From Roseibium algicola (GTDB lineage Bacteria; Pseudomonadota; Alphaproteobacteria; Rhizobiales; Stappiaceae), in contig NZ_CP019630.1 of assembly GCF_001999245.1 (NCBI RefSeq), positions 5,237,001 to 5,301,000 of the forward strand: 64,000 nt of DNA, read 5' to 3'. The position numbers and the translations under genes are program-made. Numbering within the stretch: position 1 is the stretch's first letter; each line of letters starts with the position of its first letter. Under the pieces are notes generated by a model. The model had not been told where the DNA came from. It saw only the letters and a program-made list of their open reading frames with translations, and made no database searches. Positions 6,992 to 14,724 of the stretch are shown here, piece after piece.

Positions 6992-9673
6992 ATGACCGAA
7001 CAAGAAAAAACAATCCGGACCACCTGTCCCTATTGCGGTGTCGGCTGCGGCGTCCTCGCGACCCGGCACCCGGACGGGACGGTGACTGTTGCAGGTGACC
7101 CCAAGCACCCATCCAATTTCGGCCGGCTGTGTTCCAAGGGTTCGGCCCTTGGAGAAACGCTTTCGCTGGATGACAGACTGCTCTATCCGGAAATCGACGG
7201 CGAACGCGCCAACTGGAATGACGCGCTCGATCTTGTCGCGCGCAACTTTCAGGATGCCATTCGGGAACATGGACCTGATAGCGTTGCGTTTTATGTGTCC
7301 GGCCAGATCCTGACCGAAGACTATTACGTCGCCAACAAACTGATGAAGGGGTTCATCGGTTCGGCGAATATCGACACCAATTCCCGCCTTTGCATGGCAT
7401 CTTCGGTTGCCGGGCACCGCAGGGCATTCGGCTCGGACACGGTTCCGGGAACCTATGAAGATCTTGAACTGGCAGACCTTGTTGTGCTGGTCGGCTCCAA
7501 TCTCGCCTGGTGTCATCCGGTCCTGTTCCAGCGTCTCGAAGCGGCCAAGGCTGCCAACCCGGCGTTGCGGGTGGTCGTAGTGGACCCGCGCAAGACAGCG
7601 ACCTGCGCCATCGCCGATCTGCACCTGCAATTGAAACCTGATACGGACGTTGCCCTCTTTAACGGGCTGCTCGCCTTTCTGGCGGAAGCGTTTGTCGTGA
7701 ATGACAGCTATGTCAATCGCTTCACTCAAGGACTTGAGAAGGCAGTTGAGGCTGCAGGTCCCTGCGAGATCGGCCAGATAGCCGAAAACACCGGCCTGTC
7801 ACGTCAGGATATCGCACTCTTCTACAAGATGTTTGCCCGGACGGAAAAGACGGTCACTGTCTATAGTCAGGGTGTCAACCAGTCAGTCGTCGGGACTGAC
7901 AAGGTCAATTCCATCGTCAACACACATCTGGCAACTGGACGGATTGGAAAGCCCGGCATGGGCCCTTTTTCCGTCACGGGTCAGCCGAACGCCATGGGCG
8001 GCCGGGAAGTCGGTGGACTGGCCAATATGCTCGCCGGCCACATGGCTTTGGAAAATGCCGAGCACCGCGGGATCGTGCAGGACTTCTGGCAAAGCCCGGT
8101 CGTGGCTGATCGGCCCGGCTTGAAAGCCGTTGAGCTTTTCAAGGCCGTGCGGGAAGGCCGGATCAAGGCGCTCTGGATCATGGCAACAAGCCCGGTAGAC
8201 AGTCTGCCGGATGCAGATGGCGTGGCAGAAGCCCTTGAAACATGCCCCTTTGTTGTCGTTTCGGAAGTAACGCGGGCAGCCGACACGGTTCCCTATGCGA
8301 ACGTGTTGCTGCCTGCAGCCGCATGGGGTGAAAAAGACGGTACGGTTACCAACTCCGAGCGCCGGATCTCAAGACAGCGCGCCTTCCTGGAGCTTCCCGG
8401 TGAGGTTCGCCCCGACTGGTGGCACCTGAGCGAAGTCGCAAGGCGCATGGGCTTTGCCGGGGCCTTTTCCTTTGAAGGGCCAGCCGCGATTTTCCGTGAG
8501 CATGCAGCACTCTCTGGGTATCGGAATGAAGGCAGCCGGGATTTCGATATCGGCGCTTATCGGGACGTGACCAATGCCGCTTTCGATGCCCTGGAGCCCT
8601 TTCAGTGGCCGCAACCGGCGGGGATGCTACCGGCTGATACGAGGTTCTTTGCTGGCGGAGGATTTTTCACCGAAAGCGGCAAGGGGCAGTTCGTGCCTGT
8701 CGTTTTCAAGGCTCCGCGGCAAACAGAGCGCCGCTATCCGTTCTCCCTGAACACGGGCCGGATCCGCGATCAGTGGCACACCATGACGCGCACCGGCAAG
8801 ACGCCGCGCCTGACCGCGCATTTTGCCGAACCTTTTGCCGAACTCAACCCGATCGATGCCGAAAAGCTCGGGATCGACCCGGCAGATCTGGTGACGGTCA
8901 AAAGCTCTTATGGGGCCGTGGTGGTGCGGGCGCTGCTGACAGACCGGGTCGTCCCGGGAGAAGTCTTCGTGCCGATGCATTGGACCGACCAGCTTGCATC
9001 GAAAGCCCGCATCGATGCGGTCATGGCGCCTGAGACAGACCCCCATTCCGGACAGCCAGGATCCAAGTTCACGCCTGTGGCGGTGGCAAAAGCGAAAATG
9101 GCCTGGTTCGGTTTTGCCGTCTTGCGCCAGCGACCGGAGAAAATCGCTGCCGACTACTGGGCCCTTGCTCCTGTTCCTGGCGGTTACCGGCTTGAGTTCG
9201 CGGCGAAAGCCGACGCGGATTTCGCGGAAATCGCAGCTACGTTGACCTCGTCCGGCAACGAGATGACCGATATTTCGGACGGTGCCGCCGGCTGGAGACG
9301 TTTGGCTGAGTGGCGGGACGATGTGCTGCAGGCAGCGTTCTTCTTTTCCGCATCCCCGGTGGAAGTCTCGCGCCAATGGGCTTGCGGGCTTCTGGATGAG
9401 GGGCCCGTTTCGCCGCAGGAGCGGGCACGGGTTCTTGCCGGACGCGTGCCGGCAGACAGGCCTGATCCGGGAGCGCTGGTGTGCTCCTGCTTCCAGATCG
9501 GCTGCAACCAGATTGCCGAAGCCGCACGCTGCGGTGCGACGAGTGTCGGCGCAATCGGTGAAACACTGAAAGCCGGCACAAATTGCGGCTCCTGCCGCTC
9601 GGAAATCCAGACGCTTCTCGATGAAATTGCAAAGGAAAGCCTCGATGATGCCGACATTGCGCAAGCCAGCTGA
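6992..9673 (+). CDS. nasA: Assimilatory nitrate reductase, molybdopterin catalytic subunit
   Basis: Reduces nitrate to nitrite in the cytoplasm; Mo-bisMGD protein of 893 residues with no Tat signal. An N-terminal [4Fe-4S] site (CPYCGVGC near 12-19, then LCSKG near 46) is followed by the molybdopterin oxidoreductase core and the C-terminal dinucleotide-binding domain. A BFD-like [2Fe-2S] module ends the protein (CSCFQIGC near 831, NCGSC near 864), a layout seen in NasA/NasC-type enzymes that take electrons from ferredoxin, flavodoxin or a flavoprotein. No separate NasC reductase is in the window. I chose the ATG at 6992 because the earlier in-frame start at 6950 lies inside cynS and lacks the family N-terminus. 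The 3' end overlaps cysG. Confidence 0.95.
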   Translation: MTEQEKTIRTTCPYCGVGCGVLATRHPDGTVTVAGDPKHPSNFGRLCSKGSALGETLSLDDRLLYPEIDGERANWNDALDLVARNFQDAIREHGPDSVAFYVSGQILTEDYYVANKLMKGFIGSANIDTNSRLCMASSVAGHRRAFGSDTVPGTYEDLELADLVVLVGSNLAWCHPVLFQRLEAAKAANPALRVVVVDPRKTATCAIADLHLQLKPDTDVALFNGLLAFLAEAFVVNDSYVNRFTQGLEKAVEAAGPCEIGQIAENTGLSRQDIALFYKMFARTEKTVTVYSQGVNQSVVGTDKVNSIVNTHLATGRIGKPGMGPFSVTGQPNAMGGREVGGLANMLAGHMALENAEHRGIVQDFWQSPVVADRPGLKAVELFKAVREGRIKALWIMATSPVDSLPDADGVAEALETCPFVVVSEVTRAADTVPYANVLLPAAAWGEKDGTVTNSERRISRQRAFLELPGEVRPDWWHLSEVARRMGFAGAFSFEGPAAIFREHAALSGYRNEGSRDFDIGAYRDVTNAAFDALEPFQWPQPAGMLPADTRFFAGGGFFTESGKGQFVPVVFKAPRQTERRYPFSLNTGRIRDQWHTMTRTGKTPRLTAHFAEPFAELNPIDAEKLGIDPADLVTVKSSYGAVVVRALLTDRVVPGEVFVPMHWTDQLASKARIDAVMAPETDPHSGQPGSKFTPVAVAKAKMAWFGFAVLRQRPEKIAADYWALAPVPGGYRLEFAAKADADFAEIAATLTSSGNEMTDISDGAAGWRRLAEWRDDVLQAAFFFSASPVEVSRQWACGLLDEGPVSPQERARVLAGRVPADRPDPGALVCSCFQIGCNQIAEAARCGATSVGAIGETLKAGTNCGSCRSEIQTLLDEIAKESLDDADIAQAS

Positions 9674-11192
9674 GGTAAAGCGCCGGAGCCGTCCGGCACG
9701 CGTGGGGGCTCTTGCAAGCCTGCCGCTGTTCTTTCCGCTTGAAGGAAGAAAAGTCCTGCTGGCAGGCGGCACGGAAGCTGCCGCCTGGAAGGCGGAGCTG
9801 CTGGCTGCTGCCGGGGCAGACGTGCATGTTCATGCACAGGAGCTGGAGCCGGCTTTCGAGGCACTTCTTGCGGCCGGCAGCATCAAGGGGCGTTTCATAC
9901 ATCACCGGTCCTGCTGGTCGCAGCAAGGCTTCGAGGGCGCAGCCCTTGCGATTGCCGATGCAGAGAGTGACGAAGAAGCAGAAGCGTTTGTTTTGGCCGC
10001 GCGGCGCACGGGAGTTCCGGTCAATGTGATCGATAACCCCGCCTATTGCGACTTCCAGTTCGGGTCCATCGTCAACCGGTCACCGGTCGTGATCGGAATC
10101 TCGACCAATGGGGTCGCGCCGATCCTTGGCCAGGCGATCCGACGGCGGATCGAGACGCTGATGCCTGAAAGTCTGCAAGGATGGGCGCAGCTGGCAAGCC
10201 GTTTGCGGGAAAAGACGCTTTCCCTGCTGGACGCAGGGGCACAGCGGCGCCGGTTCTGGGAGCGGATCTCCGAACTTGCCTTCTCGGGCAGTTCGGCGCC
10301 TGAAGAGGAAGACCATCTCGCCGAAGTACTTCTGGAGGACGCGAGGACGTCTGCTGCAGGCAAAGTCACCCTTGTGGGTGCAGGGCCGGGCGATGCCGAA
10401 TATCTGACACTGAAAGCCGTGCGTGCGCTGCAATCGGCTGATGTCATCCTCTTCGATGATCTGGTCGATGACGCGGTTCTCGAACTTGCGCGTCGAGAAG
10501 CCAGGCGGATGCTGGTCGGAAAAAGAGGCGGTCGGGAAAGTTGCCGCCAGGAAGACATCAACGACATGATGGTTTCGCTGGCACGTCAGGGCAGACACGT
10601 GGTGCGGCTCAAATGCGGAGATCCGATGATCTTCGGTCGTGGTGGTGAGGAGCTCGACCGTCTTGCTGCCGAAGGCATCCCGGCAACCGTTGTTCCCGGC
10701 ATCACTGCGGCTTCTGCCATGGCGGCACGCCTGGGCGTTTCCCTGACGCACCGTGACCATGCTCAGTCGGTCAGGTTCGTCACTGGCCACTCGCGCAAGG
10801 GAGATTTGCCGGAAACCGTAGATTGGGCTGCGCTCACCGACCCAGCCACCACGACCGTTTTCTACATGGGGGCGCGCATGGCCGGCCGTATCAGAGACCG
10901 GCTTTTTGCCGAGGGTTTGTCCGCAACGACCCCCGTCGTTGCCGTTTCGGGAATATCCCGCACCGACGAAAAGAGTTGGTCGGGAACACTGGACGAACTT
11001 GAACGCGGTGTCGATTTGCTCGGACTGGAAGGTCCGGTCCTCATCGGAGTGGGGCAGGTCTTCCGGGCAGCAGGCCGTCAGGCCGGGCAAGGTGAAGGAT
11101 TTGAATTCCATCAGGTCTTCTCTGTGCGAGGGGAAATAGCCGGAGCTGAAAATCGAGGCATTCGGACACTTGGCAAATCTGCAGCTATTTGA
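9645..11192 (+). CDS. cysG: Bifunctional sirohaem synthase (CysG type)
   Basis: Makes sirohaem for NirB and for sulfite reductase. Residues ~25-230 form the precorrin-2 dehydrogenase/sirohydrochlorin ferrochelatase half: an NAD fold at KVLLAGG, NVIDNP with Asp130 matching the catalytic Asp104 of E. coli CysG, and SIVNRSPVVIGISTNG. From ~240 on comes the uroporphyrinogen-III C-methyltransferase half, with VGAGPGDAEYLTLKA, GRGGEE, VVPGITAASA and a final GPVLIGVG. Its ATG (9645) lies 29 bases inside the end of nasA, with AAAGGAA upstream, so the two are translationally linked. The 515-residue length exceeds the usual ~460 because of a basic N-terminal stretch and a C-terminal tail of about 40 residues. 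Confidence 0.95.
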   Translation: MMPTLRKPAEVKRRSRPARVGALASLPLFFPLEGRKVLLAGGTEAAAWKAELLAAAGADVHVHAQELEPAFEALLAAGSIKGRFIHHRSCWSQQGFEGAALAIADAESDEEAEAFVLAARRTGVPVNVIDNPAYCDFQFGSIVNRSPVVIGISTNGVAPILGQAIRRRIETLMPESLQGWAQLASRLREKTLSLLDAGAQRRRFWERISELAFSGSSAPEEEDHLAEVLLEDARTSAAGKVTLVGAGPGDAEYLTLKAVRALQSADVILFDDLVDDAVLELARREARRMLVGKRGGRESCRQEDINDMMVSLARQGRHVVRLKCGDPMIFGRGGEELDRLAAEGIPATVVPGITAASAMAARLGVSLTHRDHAQSVRFVTGHSRKGDLPETVDWAALTDPATTTVFYMGARMAGRIRDRLFAEGLSATTPVVAVSGISRTDEKSWSGTLDELERGVDLLGLEGPVLIGVGQVFRAAGRQAGQGEGFEFHQVFSVRGEIAGAENRGIRTLGKSAAI

Positions 11193-11232
11193 TTTGTTTG
11201 AGCGGCAAATCAGCTGGTGATCCGAAGCACTG

Positions 11233-11922
11233 ATGAATCGTTCCGAACAAATTTGCGCAGCCCTGCGCAGTGCCATCCTTGAGCGTGCCCTGTTACCGGG
11301 CATGAAACTGCCGGAAGATTCGCTGGGTGAGCGTTTCGGGTCGAGCCGGACGATCGTGCGCCAGGCACTGGAACGGCTCGCAGCGGAAGGCCTTGTCGAA
11401 CTGCGGCGGAACAGGGGAGCCGTTGTCGCAACCCCCAGCCTGGAAGAGGCGCGGGATCTGTTTGATCTGCGATGCCAGATCGAAGACCTCGTGGTGTCCC
11501 GGCTGAGCGCTGAATTCTCCCAGAAGCACCTTGATGCGCTGAATGCGCATCTCGACAAGGAAATTGCCGCTGAAAAGGGACCTGAGCCTGTCTCCATCCG
11601 GCTTGCCACGGAATTCCACATTCTCATGGCGCAGCTCACGGAAAGTCCGGTTCTGATCCGCTACGTGGAAGACGTCGGCTATAGATGCGGGTTGACGCTG
11701 GCGCTTTACTCGCGGCCGCATTCCACTGATTGCGGGATCCAGGAGCACCGGGAAATTATTGATGCTCTTTCCAAGGGCGATGAGGATCGGGCCAGGGATC
11801 TCATGCGACACCACCTGGGGGCCGTGGCTGACCGGGCGCTGATCAAGCCCGAAAACAAGGGGCAGGGCATCTATCTCGATGCCCTGGAACCTTACGTTCG
11901 CGCCGTTCGAGGAGACGACTAG
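11233..11922 (+). CDS. GntR-family regulator, FCD (FadR/VanR) subfamily
   Basis: DNA-binding repressor or activator of 229 residues. An N-terminal winged helix (residues ~3-70, with RTIVRQALERLAAEGLVEL as the typical recognition region) is followed by an all-helical FCD ligand-binding domain with metal-site histidines (FHILMAQL, EHREIIDAL, MRHHLG). It starts 40 bases after cysG but probably has its own control. The stop codon overlaps the stop of the convergent SnoaL-like gene. It is the best candidate to bind the three palindromic boxes at 12384-12420, which would make it the regulator of the Liv-type operon. The effector is unknown. Confidence 0.9.
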   Translation: MNRSEQICAALRSAILERALLPGMKLPEDSLGERFGSSRTIVRQALERLAAEGLVELRRNRGAVVATPSLEEARDLFDLRCQIEDLVVSRLSAEFSQKHLDALNAHLDKEIAAEKGPEPVSIRLATEFHILMAQLTESPVLIRYVEDVGYRCGLTLALYSRPHSTDCGIQEHREIIDALSKGDEDRARDLMRHHLGAVADRALIKPENKGQGIYLDALEPYVRAVRGDD

Positions 11923-12332
11923 GCTTCAATGCCCATGCGGGTGAGAATTCGCTCCGCGCTGTCGTTCCAGACATCCATCTTTGTGATCTTGCCGTCATGC
12001 ACTTCGAACCGATCGACATACCGGTTGCCTTCGAAGGCGGTTCCGTCCGGCCATTCACCGTAAAGCGTCCCGACAGAGTAGACGACAACCCCGTCCGCCC
12101 CGCGGGCAACGTCAAAACGGTCCATCTTCTTCTTCACCCAGTTGTACCGCTTCGCGTTAAAGCCGGTCGGACCTGAGGGATGGTTGAATACCCGTCCGCC
12201 CGTAAACGTGATCGTCACATCGTCGGCAACGTATGTCGCAGCGAGATCCGGATCGGGTTTCATGGAAGCGTCGAGATATTCCCTGACGATCTGCGCTTCC
12301 TCGGGAAGAGTGTCTTTGTTTTCGTCCTGCAT
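11919..12332 (-). CDS. SnoaL/NTF2-like fold protein
   Basis: A 137-residue cytoplasmic protein with the look of the SnoaL-like/NTF2 superfamily: an N-terminal helix (AQIVREYLDASMKPD), then PDLAATYVADDVTITFTGG, and later strands DRFEVHDGKITKMDVWND. Such folds host small-molecule isomerases, dehydratases or hydrolases, or simply bind ligands; the reaction here cannot be told. It is divergent from the Liv-type transporter operon and shares its promoter region, including the palindromic array, so it probably answers to the same regulator and substrate. Its ATG is preceded by AAGGACG. Confidence 0.75.
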   Translation of the reverse strand: MQDENKDTLPEEAQIVREYLDASMKPDPDLAATYVADDVTITFTGGRVFNHPSGPTGFNAKRYNWVKKKMDRFDVARGADGVVVYSVGTLYGEWPDGTAFEGNRYVDRFEVHDGKITKMDVWNDSAERILTRMGIEA

Positions 12333-12383
12333 GGGGCGTCCTTTTCAAAATGGCCTTCCGGAGCATAAATCCTGTCCGGTTTT

Positions 12384-12420
12384 TTGCATGCAAGTTTTGT
12401 ATGCAAAGATTGCATGCAAT
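12384..12420. promoter_or_regulatory. Three palindromic operator boxes with 13-bp period
   Basis: Three near-identical palindromes lie in tandem: TTGCATGCAA (12384-12393), TTTGTATGCAAA (12396-12407, one mismatch in symmetry) and ATTGCATGCAAT (12409-12420). Their centres are exactly 13 bp apart. They occupy the divergent promoter region between the SnoaL-like gene and the Liv-type operon. The TTGcATgCAA core resembles the short palindromes bound by FCD-type GntR dimers, so the GntR protein encoded at 11233 is the likely binder. That assignment is inference. Confidence 0.75.
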
Positions 12421-12566
12421 TTAAGCGAAATTCTGATGTCATCGAAGGTCTGTAAAGGCCGAAATTGGGTAAGTAATTGAAATGTATAGCGATCAGTGAA
12501 CTGGCATCTGACTTGCTCTTGAAATGGCGTTCGGACGTGTCGTCCGGAAAACCAGAGGAGCCGTTC

Positions 12567-13754
12567 ATGAAATCCGCTTGCAAATTTCCGAAGGTGACAC
12601 GCCGCGTCCTGATGTCAGGTGCTGTCGGCCTCGCCCTGGCCACCAGCCTGCCGGCCTTCGCCGCCGATACAATCAAGATCGGCCTTGTTGCCGCGCTCAG
12701 CGGTCAGTCCGCCAAGTCCGGACAGGCAATTACACGTGGCCTGACCATCGCTATTGACGAGATCAACGAGAAGGGCGGTGTGCTTGGCAAACCGCTTGAA
12801 CTTGTAAGCCGCGATGACGAAAGCAACCCGGGCAAGGGGCTTGTCGCCGCACGTGAGCTTGTCCAGCGCGAAGGCGTTGCGGCTCTGATCGGCGGTCTGG
12901 ACACGCCGGTCTCCTTTGCAATCGTTCCCTTTGCAAACCAGTCAAAGGTGCCTTTTGTCGGCCCGTGGGCTGCAGGCACCGGCATCACCAAGAACGGTGC
13001 TGAAGAGAACTACATCTTCCGCGTTTCCGCCGTTGATGAATATGTCGATGAAGCGATCACCGAGTATCTGGTCACCAAATACGGCTCCAAGAAACCGGGC
13101 ATGATCCTCATCAACAACCCATGGGGCGAGTCCAACGAGAAGGGGCTTTTGAAAGCGCTCGAGAAGCGCGGCATGGAGCATGCGGGTATCGAGAAGTTCG
13201 AGTCCAATGACGTCGATGTCGTACCGCAGCTCACGCGCCTCAAGGAAAACGGCGCGGATGGCCTGTTTGTGGTGGCAAACGTTGCCCCGACCGCACAGGT
13301 GGTGAAATCGCTCGACCGGATGGGCTGGGATGTTGCCATGGCATCGCACTGGGGCCCGGCAGGCGGACGGTTCACGGAACTGGCCGGCAAGAGCGGCGAG
13401 AAGCTCCACTTCATCCAGACCTACCTGTTCCGGGAGGGCGATGCGAAGGGCGAGGCCATGTTCTCGAAGCTTCAGGAAAGCTTTCCCGAAATCAAGACCA
13501 TGGCCGATGTGACACCCGCAACCGGTATCGCCAATGCCTATGACGCCATGCTTCTGCTGGCTGCTGCCATCGAGAAGGCCGGTTCCACCGATGGTCCGGC
13601 TATCCGACAGGCGATGTACGACATCGAGAACATCGAAGGCCTGATCAAGACCTACACCGACCCGTTCTCGCCGGAAGACCAGGATGCGATTGCGCCTGAA
13701 GACTATGTCTTCGCGCAGTTCGTCGAAGGCGAAATCATCCCGATCGAAGATTGA
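12567..13754 (+). CDS. Branched-chain amino acid/amide-type ABC transporter periplasmic binding protein
   Basis: Periplasmic ligand receptor of the HAAT (LivJ/UrtA/AmiC-like) family, 395 residues. A signal peptide of about 31 residues has a twin-arginine-like start (VTRRVLMSG) and a likely cut after PAFA. The mature part opens with the family hallmark IKIGLVAALSGQSAKSGQA and has type I periplasmic-binding-protein blocks (GVLGKPLELVSRDDESNPGKG, ALIGG). I chose the ATG at 12567 because GAGGAG lies six bases upstream; the in-frame TTG at 12477 gives a longer product with no ribosome site. The linked amidohydrolase suggests a nitrogenous ring or amide ligand rather than leucine. A strong terminator follows. 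Confidence 0.92.
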   Translation: MKSACKFPKVTRRVLMSGAVGLALATSLPAFAADTIKIGLVAALSGQSAKSGQAITRGLTIAIDEINEKGGVLGKPLELVSRDDESNPGKGLVAARELVQREGVAALIGGLDTPVSFAIVPFANQSKVPFVGPWAAGTGITKNGAEENYIFRVSAVDEYVDEAITEYLVTKYGSKKPGMILINNPWGESNEKGLLKALEKRGMEHAGIEKFESNDVDVVPQLTRLKENGADGLFVVANVAPTAQVVKSLDRMGWDVAMASHWGPAGGRFTELAGKSGEKLHFIQTYLFREGDAKGEAMFSKLQESFPEIKTMADVTPATGIANAYDAMLLLAAAIEKAGSTDGPAIRQAMYDIENIEGLIKTYTDPFSPEDQDAIAPEDYVFAQFVEGEIIPIED

Positions 13755-13762
13755 TGATGTCA

Positions 13763-13798
13763 CCTCCCGCGGCATGCCCGCGGGAGGTTTCTTTCTTT
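13763..13798 (+). terminator. Rho-independent terminator after the binding-protein gene
   Basis: CCTCCCGCGG (13763-13772) and CCGCGGGAGG (13778-13787) form a perfect 10-bp stem with a CATGC loop, followed by TTTCTTTCTTTT. It lies inside the operon, nine bases after the stop, so it should reduce transcription of the membrane genes relative to the binding protein. Confidence 0.88.
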
Positions 13799-13839
13799 TG
13801 AATTAGCCCTGATCCCGTTTCACCCGCCAGGACCCACCC

Positions 13840-14715
13840 ATGACCCTCTTGATCGCCGCCCTTGTCACCGGCATTGGCCTTGGAAGCATGTACGGGCTGA
13901 TCGCGCTCGGCTTTCAGATCACCTATTCCGTTTCTTCCACCGTCAATTTCGCGCAAGGCAGTGTTGTCATGCTGGGCGCGGTTCTGGGCTTTGTCTTTAC
14001 AGAACGGCTCGGCTTGAACTGGCTGATCGCTTATCCGCTTGCGATCGCCTGCTGCGGCCTTTTTGGCGTGCTTGTTGAAATACTTCTGGTTCGTCCCTTC
14101 GTGGAACGCAATTCGGAGGCCTGGCTGATGGCGACCGTCGCGGGCGGCATCTTTCTCGACAACGCCGTTCTCTTCAGCTTCGGCAACGAACCGCGGACAT
14201 TGTTTTCACCTTTGGCGCAGACCACCTGGCAGTTCGCCGGCACGGGCATCTATCCGCAGCAACTGCTTATTCCGATTGCCGCCATCGGTGTTGCTCTGGC
14301 GCTGCACTTCCTGTTCCGCAAGACCTTGCAGGGCAGGGCGCTGCTTGCCGTCGTCCAGAACAATCAGGCAGCACGGCTCATGGGGATCAACACAACCATG
14401 ATGGTGTCCGGTTCCTTTGCGATTTCGGCGATGCTCGCCGGATGTGCCGGTCTTTTGATCGCGCCGCTGTTTTCCGTGCATTCGGACATGGGAACGCTCT
14501 TTGGGCTCAAGGCCTTCGCGGTGGCAATCCTGGGCGGCATGACATCGGCAGCCGGCGTCATGCTGGCAGGCTTTCTCTATGGGGTGACGGAAGCCCTGGT
14601 AACGGCCTACCTGGGCTCATCTTCCACCTACATCGTTGTCTTTGCGCTGATCATCCTTGCACTGACATTGAAGCCGGACGGTCTCTTCGGTCGTCCCGCC
14701 GTAAAGAAAGTCTGA
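13840..14715 (+). CDS. LivH-type ABC transporter permease
   Basis: Inner-membrane permease of the HAAT family, 291 residues with about eight hydrophobic segments. Family marks are GLGSMYGLIALGFQITYSVS near the N-terminus, the NFAQGSVVMLGA segment, and FGLKAFAVAILGGMTSAAGV near the C-terminus, the cytoplasmic EAA-like loop region. It should pair with the permease half of the next gene to form the translocation pore. The gap to the next gene is nine bases with GAGGAA, so the two are co-translated. Confidence 0.93.
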   Translation: MTLLIAALVTGIGLGSMYGLIALGFQITYSVSSTVNFAQGSVVMLGAVLGFVFTERLGLNWLIAYPLAIACCGLFGVLVEILLVRPFVERNSEAWLMATVAGGIFLDNAVLFSFGNEPRTLFSPLAQTTWQFAGTGIYPQQLLIPIAAIGVALALHFLFRKTLQGRALLAVVQNNQAARLMGINTTMMVSGSFAISAMLAGCAGLLIAPLFSVHSDMGTLFGLKAFAVAILGGMTSAAGVMLAGFLYGVTEALVTAYLGSSSTYIVVFALIILALTLKPDGLFGRPAVKKV

Positions 14716-14724
14716 GGAAGAGCC

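Noticed and set aside
12384-12420. CRISPR-like repeat array
   Set aside because: Units are 10-12 bp with 1-2 bp spacers and are palindromic, which fits operators and not CRISPR.
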